Shown: positions 13,075-25,548, numbered from the stretch's first letter. The stretch is 64,000 bases of DNA from Liolophura sinensis (GCF_032854445.1 NC_088301.1:13018281-13082280), one strand, 5' to 3'. Notes: generated from the letters alone by a model not told the origin. Program-made: numbers and translations.

Positions 13075-13806
13075 GCCATATTTTTGACGACAGTGTGAGA
13101 TTTAATGGAGATTTACTCGAGATTAGGACAACAACGCGACATTTTGTCGAGACTCCAAAGAGACTCAAACAATATTCAGTCGAGAATCTCGTGTAAATCT
13201 CTTGTCTGAGTCTCGATATTGCGACTAAATCTCGCACCTTCTTTCGAATTTCGGTTGTTTCTTTTCTTGACCAACATTCGTTTGAATCTCGACCAGATCT
13301 TAGTCAGTGGATTGATTTTCGACTTAATCTCGTCATAATGTCGCCTATATTCCTAATCTCATCAGAACGTTGCGGTATTCTTGAAATAACTGATCTGATT
13401 ATCCAAGCTTGACTTGCAACTCAACTTGGAAAGAGCGACATTCTGGCGACAGGGCCAAATTAAATCGAGAATCGGAAAACAAGACAACATTCTAACGAAA
13501 TTAGCGCGCCATTTAATCGACAGTGCAAGATTGCAAGGGAAATGGTGGGTTGTAGAACCAACCTTGACTGAATGTTGACCAAATCTCGCGTTGTCCTTTA
13601 AATCTCGACCAAAATGCGAGAATTGGACGAAATTCGGTTGAGATTTAGTGTACACCGCGAGATTTAGTCGAGATTCAGCTGAAACTTGGTTCCACAAGGC
13701 GCCATTCCAGTAAATCTCGTGTTGTCCTAATGGCGCTCTAATCTTCTCAGAATGTAGCCCTGTTTTCCGAATTTCGTCCTAATCTCACCTTGTCGGCCGA
13801 ATGTCG
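13075..13806. repeat. AATCTCG/CGAGATT inverted-motif block, unclassified
   Basis: About 730 bp in which the heptamers AATCTCG, its complement CGAGATT, and AATGTCG/CGACATT recur many times in both orientations. Longer arms also match: GAGATTAGGACAACAACGCG near 13122 corresponds to the reverse complement of TCTCGTGTTGTCCTAAT near 13716, and of TCTCGCGTTGTCC near 13586. The block reads as a decayed inverted-repeat or foldback structure with no transposase ORF. The 111-residue ORF at 13362-13697 merely spells the motif. Confidence 0.6.
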
Positions 13807-13821
13807 ATTATTTTAGTTGAC

Positions 13822-13956
13822 TTGAAAGCAGCACTTTGGCGGCATGGACTGACCTTACCACCATAAGGCACAGTGCATGTGAATATGCACACCTGATGAT
13901 TCGTTCTCCAATGACTGAAAAATTGTTAAGTACGACTTTAAAACCCAAGCATACGT
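13822..13956 (+). mobile_element. SINE-B 3' fragment, diverged
   Basis: It matches the last third of SINE-B: AAGCAGCACT, ACCTGATGATTCGTTCTCC, ATGACTGAAAAATTGTTAAG, TACGACTTTAAAACCCAAGC. The head is missing. Confidence 0.75.
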
Positions 13957-14351
13957 GCACAAATACGAATTCAAATGTCCCCCTTCTCATATTTACATAT
14001 CAAGTTATCTGCATCCCATGCATATAAGGATTCTGTATTCTGTTTTCTGGTTGCAGTGGTTGAATGTCTGTTAATCATAAGGCTCTGTAATCCCGTCACA
14101 GATTTCACGACAATTTTATGTATTATAAATTATCTCGTTCCAGTGACTAAAACAAAGATATGTTCAATTAAAAGAAATTGTTAATGACTAATGCAAACTT
14201 TGTTGACGTCTGACATTGGTAAATTAGTTGCCATTAATTTCCTTAATCTTAGTCATTTTTTTTATTATTGCCCTAAGGATATACCGGGTTAATATAAACT
14301 GGGCAAATTCACAGCCGTTTTTCATATCTTATAAATTTGTTTTAACCAGCA

Positions 14352-14397
14352 TGTGTGTGTGTGTTTGTGTTTGTGTGCGTGTGCGTGTGTTTGTGTT

Positions 14398-14455
<58 letters not shown>

Positions 14456-14479
14456 TGTGTGTGTGTGTTATATATATAT
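14352..14479. repeat. (GT)n microsatellite with TTTG interruptions, ending in (TA)n
   Basis: About 120 bp of GTGTGT with a few TTTGTG and CGTG variants, then TATATATA. ORFs reading VCVCVC or THTHTH on the two strands are repeat artefacts. Confidence 0.97.
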
Positions 14480-16321
14480 TCCGCATGATCCAGTAGAGAC
14501 GGGTAATTGACTTATCTATAATTTCTAATTTAAAGTAGGAAATCTCGCCGTGACACATTAACTTGTCACATCACGATTTGAGCCTTATACATCACATTAT
14601 AGCAGAGATCAACGAAACCACCACCGGCCTATGCTATAACTACAGTATACTAAAATGAATTACTAACGATAAGTTAAAAGAGGGTGTTACTTTCGGCTGC
14701 GGGCTGATACATTAAGACCCTGGGGATTTAAAAAAAAACAACAACATGAAAACATCACACCAAGAGACAACTTTATTAATGGAAATTTAACAAAGTATAT
14801 AACTATAGGTATATACTCCACACCCCCCCCCCCCTCCCGCCTTGTAAATTTAAATGAATTACTTAAATACCATGAATTTCAGAGTTGGTCTTAGTATTCT
14901 CGTCAACGTGTATAAAATATAATTGGTGAAAATGTGAATATATGTAAATTTATTAACTCTATTCCACATTTGTAGCCTTGCCCATATTGTAACGGGTAAG
15001 TGACAGGTCTGTATAGGTAACATTTTAATGACTAAACAATTCGTCTTTATAAATGTCATATCAGGTAAGTCATGCTGAAGCAGGGGTTTGACAAGAAAAC
15101 ACGTGTGACAAAAACAGGACACGAGTTTAGAAAGTCGACCATTAATTATTACTTACCTGTCTTGACACCTGTGATTGAGGAGCTTACATAAATGGGTTAC
15201 GGGGTCGAGTAATAAACCAATAGGTGTGTCCCGATGCTGGTCCCTGGGACAGGCCATCGTTCGGGAAGGCGTTAATCACAGGCCCGTCCCCTAAGGCCTG
15301 GTATTTATTTGCCGGTGTCTGATAGACGAAACCCCCTAATGATTAACGCACCCTCTGAACTCAGCTCCTTGGTGCACTTCGAATGATTTATGCATAAAAA
15401 CTTATCAGAATTCGAGACACTATCACCCCTGTCCACTGCAAGACTATAAATAGTGTAGAGCAAATTTTAGACAGTTAAAAAAACTGACAAATTAAATTAG
15501 CAAACATTCAATCTACCAAAGTCGAATATACGTCCTTGTCCATGTCTGGGATCATCGTGCGTTGTACAAGTCAATACCCCCTTCTCTAAAAGCTCAAAGC
15601 AAATTTAATATTTGTTTATGAAAAACGTTTACGATACTGGTAAATTGTACACGTATTAAATTCTTAAATGGACTCACCTAACTCGTGCCCCGTACATTAA
15701 TTAAATGCTGCAGGAAACAGTTTCAAAGCTCCTTGGTTTCTATCTTTAATTGAAAAGAAAATAGAAAACTAAGATTCCTTTAGATTTGCGTGTTTTTTTT
15801 TAAATCGGAGCAACAGTGCACTCGCTGTACAGTCATATCCGTTACAAATTTATTGAGGTCTGATGTTTTACGCTTATTTCATGTCCTTGCCACGAACTTC
15901 ATTTCTGCATCTCGAAAGGGCTGTGCGTCTTTCACCTTTTAATCCAATTTTACCTTTGCTGATATAATAAATCCAGATTTCCCTGATTCGAAAGCGTTTG
16001 TGTGAAAGCGGAAACCATTCACTAGCAGTCGTTTTATTTCACTGAATATAAACTGGAATCGGTCGTATTATACGAGGTAGAAATTCACGTCCACGTAAAA
16101 ACATATAGCTTCTGGTGTATTTATTGTGAATTTGGAAGAATGTCATTTTCCATCTAGCCATGATAGTCTGGTTTAAAAGGGTCTAGATGGCGTCTGTCTG
16201 TTCTTATACATGTAAAAAGCAGTGGGTTTTGCTGGTGAGTATAGAGGCTACAGTCTCTATCTAGTTCGTCCTCTTCGGGCTTTTGATATACGGGGTTTGA
16301 TGTGTTTTTTTTTTCTTCTAT
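14480..16321. other. Gene-free spacer with a C-tract and an inverted repeat
   Basis: It holds a poly-C tract at about 14822-14834. A perfect 10-bp inverted repeat, GCGTTAATCA (15269-15278) and TGATTAACGC (15340-15349), spans a GC-richer patch. No gene recognised. Confidence 0.55.
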
Positions 16322-16326
16322 TTGAT

Positions 16327-16550
16327 ATGACTTCAAACAAGGTAAACATATTGTCCAGTGAAGTCGAACGACCAATTAGAGTAAAGAATAAAAACTCTAA
16401 TATACATCGCGCAGTAGCCATGCCTTTCGGACAAGCCTGAGTGGCGAACAACAAGACGTTGTCGAAGAATTTCCGGAATGTGTCGAGAAGAATCAGAGCT
16501 CGTGAATTATTGGACGTCCCGTCGAGGAACTTTAAAAAAGTAAGCTCATA
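16327..16550 (+). pseudogene. Possible small exon or gene remnant with an in-frame TGA
   Basis: An ATG at 16327 opens 37 codons to a TGA at 16438-16440. The same frame then continues for about 35 codons of lysine/arginine-rich sequence (residues such as RRIRARELLDVPSRNFKK) with coding-like G/C-ending codons. It reaches a consensus-like donor, AAAAAA followed by GTAAGC at about 16550. I do not recognise a family. It could be a decayed exon, an exon whose real frame starts elsewhere, or chance. Confidence 0.2.
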
Positions 16551-18105
16551 ATACAGGATCGGAAAATATAATCTTTACGTAGATGGTCCGATAAGGCGTC
16601 TCTACAGAGACCATAGACAAATCATGTTGTTAACAGTGCGTGTAAAGGTTGTCTGATATACGCCTAAGATTTAAACCGAGAAGCCTGTGCTATTTGTTAT
16701 CCCCATGTGGGCCCGACTGAAGACCATAGCGTGGGAGGATGGCCCAGGTTAATTCCACCCGAGGGACGCAATAACAATGTTTATTACCTATATCAGATTA
16801 GTGTTAGACCTGCGCACCCACCACCCCCACCCCTACCCCCAACCTTTCCCATCCCCATCGTCCTGCGTATGGACGTTTATTATATTCTCTGTCCATCTTT
16901 TTTGAGTGTCTTTTTCAGAAAAACTTAAGCTTTATCGCGGAAACCATTTGCATCTTACTAAACATTCCATGGCGAATAATTCTTAAAACAACCTTGATCA
17001 TCAGTAGACAAGCCAAGCACATGTACGGATTGGCAAGGGGAGTGAAGTGGGCGTCATGTTTCGTGTCTTCGACATGGCGCTCTAGTGAGGTGGCATTATC
17101 AATACGTATGCCCTTAGAACGGTCTGCTGCATCAAGACACACTCGAGATATGAAATAAAGAATGCTGACAAACACAGCAAATTTACATCAGAGTGCCCAG
17201 GGAATAAATGTCCAAACTGCCCTGTGTATATCCCCAAAAACGATTATATTTTTGGCCAGTGGCTATAAGGTTGTGTAAATGATTTCCCCTGTACGCCTTT
17301 GATCTCCTTACTGTAGAGGTGACATAATAGTGATGTAATGTCAAAAAAGGATTCAGATGTTTATATCATACAATTATATTTCATTTCTGTCTTTGTTTTT
17401 ATGTTTTTCTTGAACAAGTATCTGCCGCATGGTCTGGTTAAATACTGATGAAGTATTGATGTTAATAGACCCGCGGCCAAGCACCTCACCGACCCCTCGA
17501 GCAATAGACACGGCTACCTTCTACCACCCCACCTCCCCCACCCTTCCGCTAGGATAAGAATGCGTCCCATATCTTACTGTTAAAGAACGGCAGTCAATGG
17601 CGGAGTGTTCACAGGAGCAAGCCAAAAGGTATTATGCCCTCTTTGGCACAACTCGAAACTATTCTATCATAATTTACGACCTTCTTAATGCAATGGAAGG
17701 CTAAACTTTCTTCTAAGTATAGGGGAAGACATTCTCCTAAACAGACTCAATACATCAAGCAAACAACTATACCCACATAGTAAATGACCCTCGTTTATTT
17801 CAATTTGGTAACCGTATATGGTACTAAGCGACAAGCATCTTGATTTTAATTGGTAGCGTGGTAATGGGTTGGAAATGATATCGGCTTGACGGCTTGTAAT
17901 TACTGTTTGAATGGCACAGAAGCGAGAAAATTCTAACTCCAATGTAATCTAAATTACATGGTGTACCTTGGCTGCCCCGCCCGGGTCAACCATTGACTGG
18001 TCTTGCGCAGCTTACGCCGGAAGTTTTCAAGACCTACAGCAGAGTGTGTCTGTAAGCCAGCATGCGCTAGATGCCAACGTTGTGACCGGCTTATTCAACC
18101 AGTGA
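16551..18105. other. Gene-free spacer
   Basis: It contains two pyrimidine- or C-rich patches (16812-16860 and 17520-17550). Several ORFs of 73-86 codons have no recognisable domain. Confidence 0.5.
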
Positions 18106-18294
18106 TTGATCAGTCCTAGAAATGGCATCGTGAGTATCGAGTTAGTTGAACAAATCCGACCATTTCTATTTACACAAAAAAAAACAAATCTTTTTCCAAA
18201 TGGAATACACCTGACCGCAACTGGAGATAAGGTCACCAAGTCCATTACGCTGCACGCGCTGAAGAACGGGGAAATAAATCATCACATTTAAAGC
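18106..18294 (+). pseudogene. Weak SGNH-hydrolase-like C-terminal remnant
   Basis: A 61-codon frame ends with FPNGIHLTATGDKVTKSI, then a short basic tail and a stop. The N-G-I-H followed by L-T-x-x-G resembles the D-x-x-H block at the C-terminus of SGNH/GDSL hydrolases, but with Asn in place of the usual Asp. No catalytic serine block or upstream domain is visible. If real, it is a decayed fragment. Confidence 0.18.
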
Positions 18295-18679
18295 ATCCTG
18301 ACAACATAGTATTGCCCAACGCAGTGGATATACTGACGAACAAAGGGCATTCCAAACGATAGAGTTTCGAACATTCACAGGTGTGTTTTGTTGTCTTTCA
18401 TCCGATCAGCACGACGGACAAACGGTGTCAGCCAGTACACCAAAAGTCCATGCAGCACCACAAGTTCTAAGGTTAGACTATGTATGGTTACCTCTAACTG
18501 ACCAATACAAACGAAATTTATCTAATTTTTTCCGTGAATTTGTGATGCTACTATCATGGCTAATCCAAACTGATGCACACAGGCTTGTATATTCACAGCA
18601 TCCGTGTTTTGTGTAAGGTTCGTCTTTTACCCCCACTAACACCTACCGAATGCTATTATTTAACCATTTCATGACATTT
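18295..18679. other. Gene-free spacer
   Basis: No recognised feature. An ORF of 77 codons (18383-18616) has no domain signature. Confidence 0.5.
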
Positions 18680-20100
18680 GCCTTAAATGATCGTTATCGA
18701 CACAAACCTCATTTGGCCTTTCTATGCCACTAGCCTTATTTGACCTTTCTATGCCACTAACCTTATTTAACCTTTCCGCGCCACTAGACTCATTTGACCT
18801 TTACACCTTACTAGTTTATATGACCTTACCCTATACTCATCTCATATGACCTTTCCAGGCTATTATCCTTTTTTTTCTTTCTTTTTTTTTGATATTTTCA
18901 CGTCACTAACCTTGATCGTTCAGTACAACTATAGCCTTATTTGACTTTTCAATGCAACTAGTCTTTTTGACATTTTCATGCCACTAGTTTTTTGGACAAT
19001 TTCACTCCACTGGCCTTTATTGACAAGTTCACTACACTAACCTTTTTGACATGTTCACGCCACTAACCTTATTTGACCTTTCCTTGCCACTATAGCCTTA
19101 TTTGACTTTTCCAATATTTTTAATTTTACTTATAAAAATGACAAAAACCTTATTTGTCCGCCCAGTTAAACTAATCTTTAGGCTAAATGTCTTTATTGCT
19201 AACATTATTTCACCTTTCCAGAACTACAGCCCTGCTTGATCTCTATATAGTAGTAATCGTATTTTTAACCTTTAAAAAACACTGTGACCACATTGGGCCC
19301 GTCACATTATGTATAAGTAACAACTACTCCCTATAGTTAGCATCCATGTAACCAAGCAATGACTGCTCCCTCGTTTGCTGTACAACCTCATGTCGTAAAA
19401 TCCTCCACAACTTGATCTTCTCTGTGCTCTCCTTTCTTACCTTTCCTTCACATATGAAGAATGACACAGGGCCTTCATAAAACTTCCCCTATTCAACCTC
19501 TCAACATGTATATATACTGCTAACATCAGTTGCCGTCGCCATTACGACTTTTTAACATCTATACACATGTAGTACTAGTCTCTTGTGACCTCCCCCTATA
19601 ACACAGAATTTGTTTGCACCTCTATTTATATCAACCTCACTGGACCTCATAACATGATTGTCTTAGACCTCTGCATATCGTACGTACAGTACCTCATTTG
19701 ACCTTTTCATAACACTGACCTTATTTGACCTAACTACGGTATGTGACGGTATATTTCTCTTTGACTATGTGACCTCTCCATATTGTTCCAACCGCATTTG
19801 ACCTTTCTATAACACTGACCTTATTTGTCATCTCTTACCTCTCCCACGAATGATAACCTTATTTAGCCTCTTTTTGGAGCTAGCCTCTTTTGACCTCTCT
19901 ACCGCACTTGATCTTAAGTTACATAAAAAAACTACTTGACCTTTCTACACCACAAACCTCCCATGGTTAAACTTTGTTTTCTTTCTCGAACTTATTTTAA
20001 TTTTTGCCATTTTATGGCAAAGCCCATTCCTTTCATCACGCCCTATCCCTAACCTTATTTAAACGCTCCAATAACCCTAAGTGACCTCTCTGTGTCTCCT
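18680..20100. repeat. Degenerate ~27-30-bp minisatellite rich in TGACCT
   Basis: Imperfect units like CCTTATTTGACCTTTC plus 'atgccacta' recur over about 1.4 kb. They are clearest at 18700-19100 and more scattered to about 20.1 kb. By eye I count about 14 TGACCT hexamers, nearly all on the plus strand. The hexamer is the complement of the nuclear-receptor half-site AGGTCA. No ORF follows the repeat. Confidence 0.78.
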
Positions 20101-20229
20101 GATACAAGAGACTATACTATTTTCAACTGACACAGGTTACCTAACCTGATTTAAATTATGTGGCGACTTTTCTAGTGTTCTAGGTGGCTACCTTTATCAG
20201 AGACAGTCTCTTTCTGTCTTGCAAAAGTT

Positions 20230-20230
20230 T

Positions 20231-20263
<33 letters not shown>

Positions 20264-20266
20264 GTT

Positions 20267-20305
<39 letters not shown>

Positions 20306-20322
20306 ATTTGATTGATTGATTG
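20230..20322. repeat. (GATT)n microsatellite
   Basis: About 90 bp of TTGA/GATT tetranucleotide repeat with a few interruptions. Confidence 0.96.
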
Positions 20323-20737
20323 TGACCAAGACCATACGAATAGTGAGAGCTGGGGGGATTAAAAAATTCCCTGTTCCAGGACTCTATTGATTCCACACGT
20401 CGTCTGCCCATTTCTTATCAAAATATTAAAAATTCTTATCTATTTCAAAACTCAAAACTCTTTACTGAAATTTAAGTGTGTTATTACACTGTGTTCAAAG
20501 ATTAACAGGAATTTTTTTATCGCAGTTTAAAAACATACTTGTATAATGCTGAATTTTGGAAGACAACCAACGCATACAGTATATGCTACATACGCACGTT
20601 TTTCCTTCTCTCTTGCACAACTGTGACTTAACGTATATTGTATAATGGCGTATGTATAGCTATACTTGCGTGTAATACTATTTGATTTGGTCACTTGTGA
20701 TGTACCTCCATACTGAGTGTGGAATCGATTAGTTCAA

Positions 20738-22200
20738 ATCAAAAAGAGGTATTGGTTGTCTGTAATTTATGAACTGTCGGCGAACAGTGTCTCTGTTGTA
20801 TATCAAGAACACTAGGTATTAGTTGGTTATATAATTGATGACCTAACACCAATATATATGTTGGTATATCCATATCAAAGACAGATATTGGTTGTCTGTA
20901 ATTGACGAACTGCCACCAGTAGATGTTGGTATATCTATATCAAAAAAAGATGTTGGTTGTCTGTAATTGATAAACCAATGGTATAAGTGTTGTATATTAA
21001 GAACACAAGGTATTTGTTGTCTATAAATGATGGACTGACACCAGTATATATGTTGATATATCTATATCGAGAACAGATATTTGTTGTCTATAATTGATGG
21101 ACTGACACCAGTATATATGTTGATATATCTATATCGAAAACAGATAATTGTTGTCTATAATTGATGGACTGACACCAGTATATATGTTGATATATCTATA
21201 TATTAAAGACACATATTCGTTGCCTATTGCCTATTACAAATGAACTGACACCAGCATTATACATGTTGGCATATCTGTATCAAAGAAATATATTGGTTGT
21301 CTATACTAGATGATCGGTCATCACAATATTTTGGTATATCTCTATCAAAGCAGTTATTGGTTGCCTATAATTCATGAGCCGCGGGCCAACAGTATATACA
21401 TACATGTTGTATGTCAAGAACAAATATTTGTTGTCTAATTGCTAAGTTGCCACCAGTATATCTGTTGGTATATCTATATCAACAACCGGCATTTCTTGCC
21501 TATAGTTGATGAGCTGACATCATTATAAATATTGGTATATCTTTGTAAAAAAAAAAAAACAAGCATTTCTTGTCTATAATGGATGGACCGACACCAATAT
21601 ATATGTGGTTTATCAATATAAAAAACAAGCATTTCTTGCCTATAACTGATAAGCTGACACCACTATATCTGTTGGTATATGAGCTGTAATTGATGAGCTG
21701 ACACCATTATATATGTGGTATATCCATATCAAAAACAAGCATCTCTTGTCTACAATTGATGAGCTGACATCATTATAAATGTTGGTATATCTTTTTAAAA
21801 AACAAGCATTTCTTGCCTATAATTGATAAGCTGACACCACTATATATGTTGGTATATGAGCTGTAATTGATGAGCTGACAGCATTGTATGTTGGTATATC
21901 TATGTCAAAAACAAGCATCTCTTGCCTATAATTGATGAGCTGACACCATTATATCTGTTGGTGTATCTATATCAAATACAAGCATTTCTTGTCTATAGTT
22001 AATGAGCTTACACCATTATAAAAGTTGGTGTATCTATATCAAAAACAAGCATTTCTTGTCTATAACTGATGAGATGACATCATTATATATGTTTGTATAT
22101 CTGTATCAAAAACAAGCATTTCTTCTCTATAATTGATGAGATGGCATCATAATATCTGTTGATACATGTATATCTATATAAAAGACAGATATTGTTGTTA
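20738..22200. repeat. ~68-bp-period degenerate satellite
   Basis: Roughly twenty units repeat in a fixed order: CTATAATTGATGAGCTGACA, then a 'ccattatatatg' block, then TTGGTATATCTATATCAAAA, then CAAGCATTTCTTG. Unit length ranges from about 65 to 90 bp. The first units at 20.74-21.4 kb have GGTTGTCTG in place of CATTTCTTG, so the array contains an older and a younger subtype. There is no coding frame. Confidence 0.9.
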
Positions 22201-23073
22201 TATGTTGGAATAACTGTGTCGCTTATGAAATGTATCAGTCTGTTAACACACTAATATATTTTTCAGGTGTATACAAATCAGGTGCTGACTGCGGCCTGGG
22301 GCTGCATGAGGGATTCGGGTCTATCTACATGTACAGGCAACCAGATTAGCTATATAGCCTTCGGAAAAACTCAGGAGGAAACACCTTGACAATGGTGCGT
22401 AAACAAACAGCCTGAGAAGTAAACAATGAGACAGACGAGGGACGGAGTCGGATCGCTCCACGCTGTGCGTGAAATATGATAGTAGTGACAAATAGCCCCA
22501 GGCTTAGGCCTACCTGGACAGTGATAGTGAAGGGCCATAAGACACCGGGGATAGTTCACATACCGTCAGGGATAATGGTTTTAAGGCGGGGCCAAACTGT
22601 ATACACGGAATGTACAGTCGATAATCTCAGGTCACCACACCCTCATTTCTTCGTCCCTCCCCTCCTGGTGTCTACATCTTTATCACGCTGGTCTATAGCA
22701 CATCACAAACAAACAACTATATCTGCCTATGATACATGCATGATAGCCATGGTAATATTAAGTCAGTGTGCTGTTATTGTTGGCAACATGACTTAAATAC
22801 TAGACTTATACTCTAAAATGCGTGTATGTCTCCAGCCCCCCACCTTTCCCACCGCCCCCGCTGTTCCAAATGCCACCACATCAAACAAGCCTTTCTTCCA
22901 CTGATATTTAATCACGCCCTCGCTAGGTAATTTGCTACTCGGGCCATTAAACTTCACATGACCTTGTGATAAGAACCCCAGAATCAAACCAAGAACCACA
23001 AAGAACGTTATTGCGTTTTCAATTTCAGTGTTATAACAAGTATATGTGTCAAGTGCATGCAACATATCGCCCA
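22201..23073. other. Gene-free spacer
   Basis: The 106-residue ORF at 22476-22796 and the 93-residue minus ORF at 22793-23074 show no recognisable domain or splice context. I leave them uncalled. Confidence 0.5.
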
Positions 23074-23128
23074 ATACGTCGTGCTCAGGAATATTTCACT
23101 TATACGACGGCGGTCAGCATTACGTTGA
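23074..23128 (-). mobile_element. SINE-A core fragment, minus strand
   Basis: A short piece with CGTGCTCAGGAATATTTCAC and CGACGGCGGTCAGCATTACG. The tail and head are missing. Confidence 0.72.
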
Positions 23129-23186
23129 TAGCAAAGCGCCAAATTTGTCGTAATAATTTTAATGGCAATATAACATAATTACTAAC

Positions 23187-23289
23187 GTGTGACTGGTTGT
23201 GGGTTTCCTCCCACAATAACGCTGTCCGTTGTATACACGTGAAATATTCTTGAATACGGAGTAAACACAAATCAAATAAATAAATAACA
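23187..23289 (+). mobile_element. SINE-A 3' fragment, plus strand
   Basis: It has TGGTTGTGGGTTTCCTCCCA, AATAACGCTGTCCG, TGAAATATTCTTGAATACGG and an AAATAAATAAATAA tail. With the fragment 60 bp to its left it forms a head-to-head inverted pair of the same family. Confidence 0.82.
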
Positions 23290-23659
23290 GAATTACAATG
23301 CATGCACCAAAATAACTCACAGGTTAGCCATTTTATGAGTTACGTGAGGAAGTAAAAATGAGCCGCACTCTCATGAAGAGTGCCATTGCAAATTATATAA
23401 TTGCGTTTACCCCTCAATGGCTATAATCGACACAAATCGTTATTCTAAGAGTTATGGCCCTTCAGTACTTACGCCACGTGTTTTAAGTTATAACCTCCAG
23501 TGGTCATTACACTAAGCTATATTTTACTTGTTGTACGTAAAATATAAAACACATCAATTAATATAATACACAGTGTTTGGCCCCAGAAGTTAAAAAATTG
23601 ACAGATTTGTCTTAAAATAAGGCATCTGTGAAAACATTAACTTCTGAAGTCCTAAACGT
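23290..23659. other. Gene-free spacer
   Basis: AT-rich; nothing recognised. Confidence 0.5.
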
Positions 23660-23816
23660 TATTTATTTACTTATTTGGTTGGTGTTTCACGCCGTACTCA
23701 AGAATGTTTCATTTATACGAAGGCGGCCAGCATCATAGTGTGAGGAAACCAGGTAGATCCCAGAGGAAACACACGACAGTCCGCAGCTTGCTGACAGACC
23801 GTCCCACGTGTGTCGG
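23660..23816 (-). mobile_element. SINE-A copy, minus strand, head-truncated
   Basis: It has the ATTTATTTACTTATTT tail, GGTGTTTCACGCCGTACTC, GGCGGCCAGCATCATAG and CCGCAGCTTGCTGACAGAC. The tRNA head is absent. Confidence 0.87.
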
Positions 23817-25123
23817 GAAAATATCACGTGTTATCGTGTTTGTATGGTCCAAAACCTTTCAATTTTATCCTGGCTGCGGCATTAGCTATAGACCTGAAAC
23901 CGCCCCTGACGTAAGGCATCCGCCAAAAGGGCCCTGAATATCGATAATCCAACACATCTACAATAAATTAGTAGCAGATTATTCAAGAACAATCTCAAAC
24001 GACCCTCTTGCTAATTCAGCACACAATAATTTAGCCTATACAGAGTAAATCATACAGAACATCAGGTAACATGATACAGGCCAACGTCAATAACTTATAC
24101 ACATTGGAAGACTATTAGTGCACATTCAAACCGTGATATATGATCACATGGGTGGGTGTGCATATATACTGTATGTACGCAGGCATTTCATGTTAGCGCT
24201 ATGTACAGTAAAACCTTTCTAAGTAAGTTTACACGCTTTATATTTGTGTGTACATCGTATATTGACCGTTTGGTTGTAAACACTTTTTTATCATGTTTAT
24301 GCGGATTTGCTGATTATTTCCATATCCCATTTTAGTTATATGAGCAGTTTTATACAGCCATTTCATATGGCTACAGAGAGCCGTATAAACGTTGCGGAAT
24401 GAGCGTATACGGTGCACGTGACCAAACGAGTTGGTATTTGTACCATGTGACCTACATTCCCTTACACCGCGCGCTCAAGAATGCATAACAAATAGAGAGG
24501 GGCATTTTATGCCAGTTTAAGGGGGGACAGACCATTATTCCTATTGAACGATCGTCATTTTCAGGCTGTGGGTTGTCAAATCGAGTGAGACTAAGAACTG
24601 GGAAGGCACAATAGCGGGAATGTGGCCATATACACACACGAATCGGGCCGAACAAACCGGGTTTTTTAAGGACGAAGATCATGAAATAGCGAAGGCATGG
24701 TTGAAATTCATTCCCGCACCGCCCAGCTGTTTTTCCTCGGCCATAGACACCATTACTGCTGTGCTGGCCAAGTATGCAAGTTGAAGTCAAGAACCTTTGT
24801 AAGCATGAAATGTATGTCAGATAATATAAAAGGTCGTCTCATACACGAAGTTAATATTTTTGGACGTATTCTTTTCAAACACCAGATCCATATTTGAACT
24901 AGATATTCAGTTAATGGAAAGTGTGTCTTGTAGTTTCCCTTGCATAGCACCTACTATAAGTGAACATATTAAAAATGTTTGGTTTGTAACAGTTAAGTGA
25001 CATGTAACTGACTTTTTTTGCTGTGTTTAGAATTCCTTAAGTCTACATTTTGTTAATTTTGCATTTCAAGAAACTCAGTAATTTTTTATATACAAAGATC
25101 TGCAAGCGATGAATACGGTAAAC

Positions 25124-25124
<1 letters not shown>
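23817..25124. other. Gene-free spacer
   Basis: It includes a 112-residue minus ORF at 24452-24790 with no domain I recognise. No other structure is seen. Confidence 0.5.

Positions 25125-25176
<52 letters not shown>
25125..25176. repeat. (TA)n microsatellite
   Basis: About 50 bp of pure TA. Confidence 0.97.
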
Positions 25177-25179
<3 letters not shown>

Positions 25180-25507
25180 CAATGTACTAATAAGCACCGA
25201 TTAGCATGACGCTTGATTGGCTATTAAAATTTGAATGGAAGCTTATATGCATGGGCGTGCAATTGGGTTTGAGAACCATCAAGGAATCGTGTAGCGCTAA
25301 AACAAATCAGTACCGATGACAATCGATTGAATGACTAATACATCATTAAAGCCTTGCACACTCCAGAACGTTGCAAATTCACAATGACAGTCATTGGCAT
25401 GGAAGAAGAAAACCTGAGCTGTTGACAACTTTCTTACATACATGCATGTAACGCCTACAGGCTTTTATGTGATTTTGACGTAAGGCAATTCGCGGCCTTC
25501 AACGAAC

Positions 25508-25548
25508 GTTAGGGGCCTCCGTGGTCGAGCGAGTCAAGTGGCCTCGGA
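25508..25548 (+). mobile_element. Possible SINE-A tRNA-head fragment
   Basis: GGGGCCTCCGTGGTCGAGCG resembles the 5' head of SINE-A (GGGCCTCCGTGGCTCAG in better copies). The match ends after about 40 bp, so the call is tentative. Confidence 0.4.
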
